The notes: generated from the letters alone by a model not told the origin. A DNA stretch of 35,764 nt from Pseudobacteriovorax antillogorgiicola (GCA_945862295.1 CAMAXT010000020.1:1-35764), one strand, 5' to 3'; counted from the first letter of the stretch, positions 9,201 through 16,903 are shown. A program made the numbers and translations.

Positions 9201-9983
9201 CTTTGAACTAGTGCTTTCTGCATATAGCTTGCAATAGTACTCCACCACTTTTTCGATGGTATGTTTTCTCACCTTTTCCTGCTGTTCAGTCCCTCGATAG
9301 ACTCCTAAAAATTCTCTTTCAATCAGATTGCTAATCGCCCGAAAGGAAAACTCGAGATCGAGGGATCTGCTGTCGTTGCCTTCATTCCGTTTAAATAAGT
9401 GAGGCGAACTGATAGCCCCGAATCTTGTGTTGGTTCCCATTCGAAACCAGAGGTCAAGATCTTCCATGTGGTCGGTACCTTCGACAAAACCGCCTGATTC
9501 CAAAAAAATCGATCGCTGAATGACCATGCCGCTTGGGAAAGCAACGATGAACGGGTTTCGTTCATCAAGGAAATCGTCAAAAACTTGGAAAAGTGGTCCT
9601 GTTGCACCGATATTCTGATTTTCTCCCGGCGCTCCGTAAAGCATATCGAGCGGGTGCGACGCAAGAACGTTCTGAAAAGTTGCCAGGGAATACGGATAAA
9701 GTTCGTCATCGCTGTCAAGAAATAGCAAGTATTGCCCGTTAGCCACTTCCGCGCCACGATTTCGCGCGCCTCCAGGGCCAAGATTTATTGATAAATCGAC
9801 ATAGGTATCGGACTTGATCCGTTCAGATAAAAACGTTTTTGTCGCAAAGTCGGATCCATTCTCAACTACGATCAACTCAACCGAAACGTTTCGGCTTGCT
9901 CGCACTGATTCCATTGCTTGTATAACTTTTGTTGTTCTTCGAAAAGTAGGTACAACGACTGAAAATGTGACCGGTGTCGTCAC
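9156..9983 (-). CDS. GT2-family glycosyltransferase
   Basis: Family 2 (GT-A) glycosyltransferase, 275 residues. The N-terminus TFSVVVPTFRRTTKVIQAMESV, followed by VELIVVENGS, NLGPGGARNRGAEVANGQYLLFLDSDDEL (DxD motif) and a downstream MEDLDLWFRMG segment (family ED/DLWLR-like motif), is diagnostic. No membrane segment is seen, so it acts in the cytoplasm. The GTG start shares a GTGA overlap with the stop of the upstream radical SAM gene, so the two are translated as a coupled pair. Its 3' end runs 45 bp into the convergent GT64-like gene. The sugar and acceptor cannot be told; coupling to the radical SAM enzyme suggests both act on the same intermediate. Confidence 0.9.
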   Translation of the reverse strand: MTTPVTFSVVVPTFRRTTKVIQAMESVRASRNVSVELIVVENGSDFATKTFLSERIKSDTYVDLSINLGPGGARNRGAEVANGQYLLFLDSDDELYPYSLATFQNVLASHPLDMLYGAPGENQNIGATGPLFQVFDDFLDERNPFIVAFPSGMVIQRSIFLESGGFVEGTDHMEDLDLWFRMGTNTRFGAISSPHLFKRNEGNDSRSLDLEFSFRAISNLIEREFLGVYRGTEQQEKVRKHTIEKVVEYYCKLYAESTSSKLSAELQKVLSKISR

Positions 9984-11047
9984 AGAAAATCCAAACTTAA
10001 AGCATGATGGGACGGAGTATAACTCGATAGATGAGTAAGGTTTCCAAGATCAATACGTGGGTCATTAAAAACCGGATCTTGTAGAACTTCCACCAGCAGG
10101 TGATGTTCAGGATGTGAAGCCTGATGGACGGCTCGTTTGATATATTCTGCTGAACTTAGATTACCCCAGTTATCTATATGGGTGAAGATGACATTAAAAT
10201 CGAGAATTTCTCGTCCGAGACGGGCAAATTCCTTCATCTCCGAATAGTTATTCTGCTGCACGACAAAACTGATGTGAATCTTCGCCCTAATATCTTTTAT
10301 GAATTCGAGATTTCGCATCAGTCTCTTGAAACTACCGCCAGGTCGGTTTATTCGGTAGGTCGCACTGGTCGCAGCGTCGATTGAAATGTGTGCGGATTTT
10401 ACAAGAAAATGAATATGCGATAACTTTTTCCAATTTTCTTCATTCCACATCTGCGCATTTGTGTGCAGATGAATCAGTTTTAGATTGGGATATTTCTCAG
10501 GGTCTAATTCAACAAGTAGTTTGTTGAGTGTCGGACTACTAAACGGGTCACCGTCTCCCGATACATAGAGCTCTTCAATTGACTGGGAAAAGGACGAAAG
10601 TGCATCGTTCTGAAGTACTTCGAGTCGGTGCTGCTCTTTTTCATTGGCGCGAATGAATCCGTTCCGGCAACTTGGGCATGCTAAATTGCAGGTCCGGTCA
10701 TGGCTGAAGTAAATCTTTTTCGGACCCGAAGGTAGCATTGTGGTTTTTTCTTCGATATACATCCGCAATGCGGGATCCTGGATTTCCGACACTTTCTTTA
10801 CAAATCCGGATTTTTTAGTAAGGTGCGGACAAGTCGGCTTGCATAGCGAGAATGTTCCGTCATGAATGGAACTGCGAATCTGTTGCGCAGCAGACGAATT
10901 CCAGTCAGCCGATAAAGAGCCTTTGATTGTCTTACCAACGGATACCGGAAGCCATGCAGGACAGCAGATCCAATTTTGACCACCATTCCCGAACATTAAC
11001 AGCTCGAATGGTGCTGTACAAAACATCTTGTCAACTTTACAAGTCAT
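9980..11047 (-). CDS. Radical SAM enzyme with N-terminal SPASM-like domain
   Basis: S-adenosylmethionine radical enzyme, 355 residues. The core [4Fe-4S] motif is CNLACPSC (Cys120, Cys124, Cys127, CX3CX2C), followed by SIEELYVSGDGDPF (the GGE-like strand) and HISIDAATSATY. Ahead of it, residues 3-76 have the cysteine pattern of a SPASM auxiliary-cluster domain: Cys10, Cys28/Cys29 (ICCPAWLP), an LSADWNSSAAQQIRSSIHDG segment resembling the family's 'iWns..aq.iR..i..G', then Cys69 and Cys73. SPASM normally follows the radical SAM core; here it precedes it. Relatives modify peptides, sugars or protein cofactors. The gene is first in a pair with the GT2 gene (4-bp overlap). AGGA stands about 10 nt before the ATG. 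The substrate is unknown. Confidence 0.88.
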   Translation of the reverse strand: MTCKVDKMFCTAPFELLMFGNGGQNWICCPAWLPVSVGKTIKGSLSADWNSSAAQQIRSSIHDGTFSLCKPTCPHLTKKSGFVKKVSEIQDPALRMYIEEKTTMLPSGPKKIYFSHDRTCNLACPSCRNGFIRANEKEQHRLEVLQNDALSSFSQSIEELYVSGDGDPFSSPTLNKLLVELDPEKYPNLKLIHLHTNAQMWNEENWKKLSHIHFLVKSAHISIDAATSATYRINRPGGSFKRLMRNLEFIKDIRAKIHISFVVQQNNYSEMKEFARLGREILDFNVIFTHIDNWGNLSSAEYIKRAVHQASHPEHHLLVEVLQDPVFNDPRIDLGNLTHLSSYTPSHHALSLDFL

Positions 11048-11067
11048 GTCACAGTTGATCCTATGAT

Positions 11068-11148
11068 TCAGCAGCGAGTATGTTGGAAAATTCTCGGTAG
11101 TTTTTCAATTCGTTCGGGTATTCTATCAAAGTAGCGTATTTCAATCAT
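11068..11148 (-). CDS. Candidate 26-residue mini-ORF upstream of the radical SAM gene
   Basis: Reads ATG to TGA on the radical SAM strand, ending 20 nt before that gene's start. The peptide begins MIEIRYFDRIPERIEK and ends in HTRC; it has no double-glycine leader motif. No convincing ribosome-binding site precedes it. Radical SAM/SPASM maturases often have very short substrates encoded next door (PqqA is about 23 residues), which is the only reason to list it. It could equally be a chance frame in a leader region. A longer in-frame reading, back to 11370, would run into the opposite E1 gene and is rejected. Confidence 0.15.
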   Translation of the reverse strand: MIEIRYFDRIPERIEKLPRIFQHTRC

Positions 11149-11183
11149 GTTTTTTCGGACCGAAATGTGATTTGTGGCTATTG

Positions 11184-11204
11184 TAAGAAAAAGTATTTTT
11201 CTTA
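11184..11204. promoter_or_regulatory. 21-bp perfect palindrome, candidate operator
   Basis: TAAGAAAAA (11184-11192), spacer GTA, TTTTTCTTA (11196-11204): nine paired bases with no mismatch, in the middle of the 270-bp divergent spacer between the radical SAM/GT2 pair and the E1 gene. Size and symmetry suit a dimeric regulator controlling both directions, although the AT-rich arms make chance more likely than for a mixed sequence. It has no T-tract or G/C stem of a terminator. No regulator gene is in the window. Confidence 0.35.
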
Positions 11205-11317
11205 GAAAAAATCGATTGTTGAAGGTACTTGGGGAATGGCTCGGGACTAAACTCCGGCGCGGTACGTTTGAACATTTGATAATATAAAACGCCTGTATTG
11301 CGCACGGAGGATCGATA

Positions 11318-13621
11318 ATGTTTGTGGCTTCTCTCGATAAAATGAACGATTTTCTGCTGCAGTCGATCAAGAGCGGGCGTTTCCCTGAACGTCAGACCGC
11401 ATTTTACAAGGGTAATCCAATCAGTCGTAAGTTGGTTATTGATCTATTTTGTTCTCAATTGATTTCTCGCAATATCGATATGGCTGCAAGAATTCTTCGT
11501 TCGCAAAATCTTTGTTACTACACAATTGGCAGCGCAGGACACGAGGGTAATGTATGCATCGGTGAAATTGCTCGTTTGCAAGATCCTATGTTTTTGCATT
11601 ATCGGAGCGGCGCGTTGTTTGTGCAAAAATCGCGGAAATTAGCTGGAAAAGATATTGTCGACGATCTCGTACATTCTCTATTGAACGATTTCCGGGATCC
11701 AATAGCGGCTGGGCGACACAAAGTTTTTGGAAGCTTTGGAATGAATGTTCCACCCCAGACAAGCACCATCGCTTCCCATTTACCAAAAGCGGTCGGCGCG
11801 GCATTAAGTATCGAAAAATCGAGGAAAATGAATCTCGCCAGTCCCTGGCCATTGGATAGTGTCGTTATCTGTTCCTTTGGCGATGGATCGATTAATCATG
11901 CTTCAGCGCAAGCCGCATTTAACACGACATCTTGGTGTCAGCATCAGCATATTCCAGTTCCAATTCTCTTTGTTTGTGAGGATAACGGATTAGCTGTTTC
12001 AGTTCGCACCCCTCCAGATTGGGTAAAAACGGCAACAGAATTCAGACCATATCTGAACTATTTTCAGGCTGATGGAACAGATTTGTTCGAGACTTATGCC
12101 GAAACCCTTGAAGCCATTGCTCATGTAAGGACGACGAAAAAACCGGCGTTTCTTCATTTGAAAACAGTTCGATTGATGGCGCATGCCGGCTCCGATCTAG
12201 AGAGCCGATATCGTAGCCAGGAAGAAATCCTTCGTGATCAAGAGCAAGATCCTTTGCTACACTCAGCCCGTATTTTGCTCGAAAGTAACTATATCAGTAG
12301 TCTAGAGATACTTAGTCTCTATGAAGAGTGTCGGGACCGTGTTGCTAGTTCGGTAGAGAGACTTTCTGCCTCTGTTATTCTAGCTCCTAAGCACTCTCTA
12401 GTTGGAGAGATGCGCATCAAAGGAAAAATTGGCCCGAAAGCTTTGCCTGTTTCTAACGAGGAGCGAGAAGAAAAATTCGGTGCAGAGTATGCACTTCTGG
12501 ATAGGCCTCAAACTTTAGGCAGATTGATTAATTGGGTCCTAATTGACACATTGTTACATTACAAGAACACTTTGATTTTAGGCGAAGATGTCGCAGAAAA
12601 AGGTGGGATCTATAATATTACTGCTGGTCTCGTAAAGAGATTCGGAACTCACCGCGTTTTTAATACACTTTTATATGAGACTTCGATTCTTGGCGCAGCC
12701 ATCGGATTTGCTCACAACGGCATTCTGCCGATTCCAGAAATTCAATTTCTGTCTTATGTTCATAATGCCGAGGACCAAATTAGAAGCGAAGCCTCAACTC
12801 TTCTCTATCTTTCTAATGGTCAGTTCTCTAATCCGATGGTTATCCGAATTGCAGGTTTGGCTTATCAGGGCTTCGGTGGGCACTTCCACAATGAAAATTC
12901 TCTTGCGGTTTTTAGAGATATACCTGGAATCGTGATCGCTTGTCCCAGCCGCGGAAATGACGCGGTAAACATGTTTCGACGTTGTGTTGATCTCGCCCAG
13001 ACAAAAGATAAAATATGTATTTTTATTGAACCGATTGCCCTGTACGCGAAAAAAGACCTTTATGATGAAGGCGATGGTGCTTGGCTATCACGGTATCCAG
13101 GGCCGGATGCTATTGATATGGATATTGACAGCATAAGTGTTTTTGGTTCGGGGGAAGACATAGCAATTTTTACTTATGGAAATTGTTTACCGATATCCCT
13201 TCAGGCGACTAAAATTTTGAAAGAAAAATATGACTGCAATGTGAGAGTCATTGACCTTAGATGGTTGAAACCTCTCCGTATTGATCAAATAGCTGAACAA
13301 GTGCAATACGTAGAGTCGGTTCTCATAGTTGATGAGTGTCGACCGCAAGGATCTGTTTCTGAAGAAATTTTAGCCGAGCTTGCGGTTCGCGGCTTGCTTA
13401 AAACTCGCAATATAGCTCGAATAACCGCTGCCGATGCATTTGTACCGATTGGTAGTGCAGCTGAACATGTTCTGCCTCAGGTCGAAGATGTGATAAAAAA
13501 ATGTCTCGAGATGACTTCGGGGCAAAAAATAAAATCTATGATCGATCGTCCTGAAATAGCCACAAGTGATGTAGTAACGGCTACAGTGATTTTCGCCAAT
13601 AAATTGCCTGCCAGTTTATAA
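11318..13621 (+). CDS. Fused 2-oxoacid dehydrogenase E1 (alpha-beta), branched-chain type
   Basis: Thiamine-diphosphate enzyme that decarboxylates a 2-oxoacid, 767 residues, with alpha and beta E1 subunits in one chain. The alpha half (about 40-370) has YYTIGSAGHEG, HYRSGAL and the ThDP motif GDGSINHASAQAAFN...CEDN (from 188). The beta half (from about 395) has LILGEDVAEKGGIYNITAGL, FNTLLYETSILGAAIGFAHNG, EIQFLSYVHNAEDQI and the transketolase C-terminal segment DIAIFTYGN...VIDLRWLKPL. It resembles 2-oxoisovalerate dehydrogenase E1 more than pyruvate E1. No E2 or E3 gene is present, so it either uses subunits encoded elsewhere or passes an activated acyl group to a product-specific acceptor. 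GGAGG (11306-11310) lies 7 nt before the ATG. Its last 41 bp overlap the convergent methyltransferase gene. Confidence 0.9.
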   Translation: MFVASLDKMNDFLLQSIKSGRFPERQTAFYKGNPISRKLVIDLFCSQLISRNIDMAARILRSQNLCYYTIGSAGHEGNVCIGEIARLQDPMFLHYRSGALFVQKSRKLAGKDIVDDLVHSLLNDFRDPIAAGRHKVFGSFGMNVPPQTSTIASHLPKAVGAALSIEKSRKMNLASPWPLDSVVICSFGDGSINHASAQAAFNTTSWCQHQHIPVPILFVCEDNGLAVSVRTPPDWVKTATEFRPYLNYFQADGTDLFETYAETLEAIAHVRTTKKPAFLHLKTVRLMAHAGSDLESRYRSQEEILRDQEQDPLLHSARILLESNYISSLEILSLYEECRDRVASSVERLSASVILAPKHSLVGEMRIKGKIGPKALPVSNEEREEKFGAEYALLDRPQTLGRLINWVLIDTLLHYKNTLILGEDVAEKGGIYNITAGLVKRFGTHRVFNTLLYETSILGAAIGFAHNGILPIPEIQFLSYVHNAEDQIRSEASTLLYLSNGQFSNPMVIRIAGLAYQGFGGHFHNENSLAVFRDIPGIVIACPSRGNDAVNMFRRCVDLAQTKDKICIFIEPIALYAKKDLYDEGDGAWLSRYPGPDAIDMDIDSISVFGSGEDIAIFTYGNCLPISLQATKILKEKYDCNVRVIDLRWLKPLRIDQIAEQVQYVESVLIVDECRPQGSVSEEILAELAVRGLLKTRNIARITAADAFVPIGSAAEHVLPQVEDVIKKCLEMTSGQKIKSMIDRPEIATSDVVTATVIFANKLPASL

Positions 13622-14744
13622 AATGTATCGGTTCGCTGATGGAAAACTTTCTGCGAAAGTGTGTAACCGCGTCGCGGCACTCGGGTATCGAACCAAAATC
13701 ATCAATTATCACAAAGCCGCCTGGGCTAACTTTTTGATAAAGGTGAATCAAACTATCCCACGTCGAAGAATACAAATCGCCGTCAAGTCGTAGCAGCGCA
13801 ACTTTCTCGATCGGGCTGGCGGGCAGTGTGTCAGTGAACCAGCCTTCAAGGAAATCAACTTGCTGATCGAGCATACCGTATCGTCGAAAATTATTCTCAA
13901 CGGTACTGCGGCTAACCGCTAGGAGATCACGGTCTTTTTGCGTCATTTGACGGACAGAATCAGAATCCGGTAATCCTTGAAAAGAGTCACATACCCAAAC
14001 TTTTCTACCGCAGTCACCTAAAACCTTCAGAATAGCTCTCATCAGAATTGTACCGCCGCCGCGCCAGACTCCAGCTTCGACTAAGTCTCCCTCTATTCCA
14101 TCTTCTATAATGGATTGAACACATGATTCGATGTTATCTAGTGCATACAATCCCATCATACTATGAGCGCGGAGAGGCCAATCTAGACCATGGCATCTTA
14201 GTGAGATAGTTTCAGGCTCATCGTATATTAGGTCGGTAAGAGTCCGTTTAATTAAATCAATGTACATTGAAACGGGATCATTTTTTTTCGACGCGAAAAC
14301 TTCTCCACCAGTATTTTGAGCGCTTAGCAATTTTAACGCCTGGGTCTGATATTTGATGACTTCTTCTCGTTCAGTCAGCCAGTCAAATACTACAGAAAGT
14401 CTCGCCCAGGGCTCCCATCTTTCCGAGCGCAATTCAATGCAAGTCTTGAGATAGCGAATGGCATCATCTCTCTTTCCCATTCCAATCGACAGCTCTCCCA
14501 AAAGTAATAATGCTTCGTAGCTCGTATCAAGCTGAAGTGAGCGTTGAAGTGCTGAAGTTGCATCAGCGACTCTATCTGCAAGCATCAGATACTTGCCGAG
14601 GTTGAGCCAGTTCCTGCTGCTTTCGGTGTTTGTCGAGCATTTGGATTGGATGCTAGGAATAATTTCGGATAGAAATCGCTGTGAAAGCGGGCCAAAATTT
14701 GCGGAATCTGAACTAATTTCCATAGAAAAGTAAGCCATATTCAA
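13581..14744 (-). CDS. TPR-TylF/MycF-type methyltransferase
   Basis: SAM-dependent O-methyltransferase of the TylF family with a helical N-terminal extension, 387 residues. Residues about 45-140 form TPR-like repeats (ADATSALQRSLQLDTSYEALLLLGELSIG, then DDAIRYLKTCIELRSERWEPWARL). The methyltransferase (about 170-387) shows GDLVEAGVWRGGGTILM for SAM binding, WVCDSFQGLP, and the metal-binding LRLDGDLYSS (Asp321, Asp323) and VIIDDFG (348-349). TylF and MycF methylate sugar hydroxyls on macrolides; TPR fusions are common in polysaccharide and natural-product clusters. The listed start is TTG at 14744; an ATG two codons later (14738) is equally possible, and neither has a clear ribosome-binding site. 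It probably methylates a sugar added by one of the neighbouring glycosyltransferases. Confidence 0.88.
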   Translation of the reverse strand: MNMAYFSMEISSDSANFGPLSQRFLSEIIPSIQSKCSTNTESSRNWLNLGKYLMLADRVADATSALQRSLQLDTSYEALLLLGELSIGMGKRDDAIRYLKTCIELRSERWEPWARLSVVFDWLTEREEVIKYQTQALKLLSAQNTGGEVFASKKNDPVSMYIDLIKRTLTDLIYDEPETISLRCHGLDWPLRAHSMMGLYALDNIESCVQSIIEDGIEGDLVEAGVWRGGGTILMRAILKVLGDCGRKVWVCDSFQGLPDSDSVRQMTQKDRDLLAVSRSTVENNFRRYGMLDQQVDFLEGWFTDTLPASPIEKVALLRLDGDLYSSTWDSLIHLYQKVSPGGFVIIDDFGSIPECRDAVTHFRRKFSISEPIHFINWQAIYWRKSL

Positions 14745-14833
14745 AATTGGGGGAAGACGGAAGTTTCTTATTTGCTGGCTATAAGTTAAAGTATGGCAGA
14801 TTACCGAGCAAGTTAAAATATATTGGAGTTTAG

Positions 14834-15514
14834 GTGAGTACGATCCACAACGATGTTAATTTGGTCGCACTCCAAAAACTAATAATTGAGGCTGACGCCG
14901 AAATTATTAGTCAGCCGATTCTTGATGCTATGTATCAGGGTTCATATGAATATCGGGAAGCTCACATCGTGTCGAGGACTTTGTCTGCAAATGATAGGGT
15001 GTTAGAAATAGGAGCTGGCATAGGATTTTTAACCTGTTTAATGGCGAAAATCCTTCAAAACAAAGAAACTTTAGTGTCTTTTGAAGCAAGCTCGGAACTT
15101 ATTGCTGTCATTGAAAGAAACCTTAAAAGAAACGCCGTTCAGGCAACCATTTTTAATGGTGTCGTGAGTAATACTTGTAATGCATCGGAAGATTTCTATT
15201 TCGGTCGTGATTTCTGGTCTAACTCTGTCTTGTATCAACCAGATGCGAGAATAATTTCCGTCCCGAATTTCAATTTCGAAGATTTGATTCAGCAATTCAA
15301 GCCAACATACCTTACCATCGATATAGAGGGCTCCGAACATGAATTGCTACTATCCAGCTCTCTGAATGGTGTCCAAAAAATCTGTTTAGAAGTCCACCCA
15401 CTACATCTTAGTTCTGTCCAGATGCGTGAGATTTTTGCGCATTTGGATTGTTTAGGATTTTCAGCTGATATGAAGTTATCGTGGGGACAAGTCTTCTACT
15501 TTGAGAAGAAATAG
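14834..15514 (+). CDS. FkbM-family methyltransferase
   Basis: SAM-dependent methyltransferase, 226 residues. SAM-binding motif I is DRVLEIGAGIGFLT (54-65), followed by the acidic strand VSFEAS and a late TIDIEGSEHELL, the FkbM signature. FkbM proteins O-methylate polyketide or sugar hydroxyls. The start is GTG, with GGAG (14825-14828) 5 nt upstream. It is divergent from the TPR-TylF gene (89-bp spacer) and 50 bp before the OYE gene in the same direction, so the latter two probably share a transcript. The substrate is unknown. Confidence 0.87.
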   Translation: MSTIHNDVNLVALQKLIIEADAEIISQPILDAMYQGSYEYREAHIVSRTLSANDRVLEIGAGIGFLTCLMAKILQNKETLVSFEASSELIAVIERNLKRNAVQATIFNGVVSNTCNASEDFYFGRDFWSNSVLYQPDARIISVPNFNFEDLIQQFKPTYLTIDIEGSEHELLLSSSLNGVQKICLEVHPLHLSSVQMREIFAHLDCLGFSADMKLSWGQVFYFEKK

Positions 15515-15564
15515 AAACTCAGTGAACATATATATTCTGATTCGGTAAATATAGGGCTTGTGAA

Positions 15565-16602
15565 ATGTTGTTAACAGATAGATTTTTGAGCCGTGAGCTG
15601 GGCAGTTTGAAAAGTAGAATCGTAATGTCAGCGATGACACGTGGTTTTGCTGACAGCAACAAATGCGCTACATTTGAAATGGCGGAGTACTATCGACGCC
15701 GAGCTGAAGGTGGAGTTGCACTTCTGTTGACAGAGGGAATCATCGTTGATCCGGCCGGAGACGGTTATAGAAATGTCCCGCATCTTACCAATGATCTTCA
15801 AGCACAAAGCTGGACCCAGGTTGTAGATAAAGTTCATGCTGTTGATAGTAAGATTTTTGCACAGCTATGGCACTGCGGACGAATATCGCACGGGGACTTT
15901 ACCGGTGGCATTCAACCAGTATCATCTACTGCCCGCGCTGCTGACGGAATTAATCGGCAAAATAATTTGCCTTATGCTGTTCCGCGTTTTCTCGAGTCTA
16001 ACGAAATACCAACTGTCATTCAGTCCTTTATTCGGGCAGCCGCGTTGGCTGTGGGTGCCGGGTTTGATGGTGTTCAGTTGCATTGCGGCCACGGGTATTT
16101 AATAGATCAATTTCTCGATAGCAACATAAACGACCGTACTGATGCCTACGGAGGCTCAATTGAAAATAGATGCCGTTTCCTTACTGAATTGGTCAAAGGA
16201 GTTATCGATCGGATAGGGAGTAATCGCGTCATTGTAAGACTATCGCCCATCAGAGACATGTCGGGCCTTTATCAGTGGCCAGATTTGATGGCTATGCTGG
16301 AATATATGGTACCGAGATTAGAATCAATCGGACTTCGTATGCTCGATGTAAGCTGCGCTAGAGCTGACTACTTTCAAACTTCTGGTCTTGTTGTAAGAAA
16401 AATCAGGCCGATGTGGAAACATTTAATAATGGGTGGCGCATCGCTCGTGACCGAAGAAGCTGAAACCGAAGTTGCGGACGGTCTTCTTGACATGGTTACA
16501 TGGGGTCGTTTATTGATTGCGAATCCTGATCTCCCCCTTCGCATTGAATCTGGGTTACCTATTTCGCAGTTTTCTCCCGACCTTCTTGGTACTTTATTTT
16601 AA
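15565..16602 (+). CDS. Old Yellow Enzyme-family NADH:flavin oxidoreductase
   Basis: FMN-dependent ene-reductase or related oxidoreductase, 345 residues, a TIM barrel. The N-terminal RIVMSAMTRGFAD phosphate-side strand is followed by LWHCGRISH and the diagnostic GFDGVQLHCGHGYLIDQFL (168-186) with active-site pair His173/His176 and Tyr178 as proton donor candidate, then NDRTDAYGGSIENRCRFL. A C-terminal MGGAS and VTWGRLLIANPDLP complete the FMN-phosphate site. The length suits the single-domain OYE class, with no Fe-S or second flavin domain. It would reduce an activated C=C bond in an intermediate. It closes the accessory cluster and ends 13 bp from the convergent DUF971 gene. Confidence 0.93.
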   Translation: MLLTDRFLSRELGSLKSRIVMSAMTRGFADSNKCATFEMAEYYRRRAEGGVALLLTEGIIVDPAGDGYRNVPHLTNDLQAQSWTQVVDKVHAVDSKIFAQLWHCGRISHGDFTGGIQPVSSTARAADGINRQNNLPYAVPRFLESNEIPTVIQSFIRAAALAVGAGFDGVQLHCGHGYLIDQFLDSNINDRTDAYGGSIENRCRFLTELVKGVIDRIGSNRVIVRLSPIRDMSGLYQWPDLMAMLEYMVPRLESIGLRMLDVSCARADYFQTSGLVVRKIRPMWKHLIMGGASLVTEEAETEVADGLLDMVTWGRLLIANPDLPLRIESGLPISQFSPDLLGTLF

Positions 16603-16615
16603 CACAGCAAAAGTT

Positions 16616-16903
16616 TCAGTTTAGGCTGCGCAGCATCTGGTAGGTATAGATGCCTGTAGAGTGTCCGTCATTAAACGCAATCTTCATGGCGTAGGAGCCG
16701 ACGCTCTCAATACTGACTGGTCTAACACTTTCCGGTATCTGCTCAGGCTTGAGTATGGGCTTGTGCGTCCATTCATCAATGCAACCCGCGCATGGACATT
16801 TAAGTCTGAGTTTAACAACGTCGAGATTCTGGACTTTGTTGTCAGTCCAAAGGATCGAAAGCGTGCGGTCGTTCTTCTGCGAAATGTCTTTGACTCTGAT
16901 CAT
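16616..16903 (-). CDS. DUF971 (GBBH-like N-terminal domain) protein
   Basis: Small single-domain protein of 95 residues. LSILWTDNKVQNLDVVKLRLKC-type strands, CPCAGCIDEWT and VSIESVGSYAMKIAFNDGHSTGIYTYQMLR are the hallmark of DUF971, the zinc-binding fold at the N-terminus of gamma-butyrobetaine hydroxylase. The same domain is fused to an Mrp ATPase in plant HCF101, so the adjacent mrp gene supports a role in Fe-S cluster transfer. The ATG comes 1 nt after the mrp stop codon, pointing to translational coupling. The exact biochemical role of free-standing DUF971 proteins is unsettled. Confidence 0.9.
   Translation of the reverse strand: MIRVKDISQKNDRTLSILWTDNKVQNLDVVKLRLKCPCAGCIDEWTHKPILKPEQIPESVRPVSIESVGSYAMKIAFNDGHSTGIYTYQMLRSLN

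Noticed and set aside
9323-9781. 152-codon minus-strand frame inside the GT2 gene
   Set aside because: Same-strand alternative frame of a well-supported glycosyltransferase; no motif of its own.
11063-11134. 23-codon plus-strand frame in the divergent spacer
   Set aside because: No ribosome-binding site and no leader-type motif; considered as a peptide precursor but indistinguishable from chance.
11068-11370. 100-codon minus-strand frame across the divergent spacer
   Set aside because: It overlaps the start of the E1 gene on the opposite strand, resembles no family, and only its last 26 codons have an independent ATG; those are listed separately with low confidence.
16603-16615. Possible terminator between the convergent OYE and DUF971 genes
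   Set aside because: Only 13 bp separate the stops, and no stem followed by a T-run was found.
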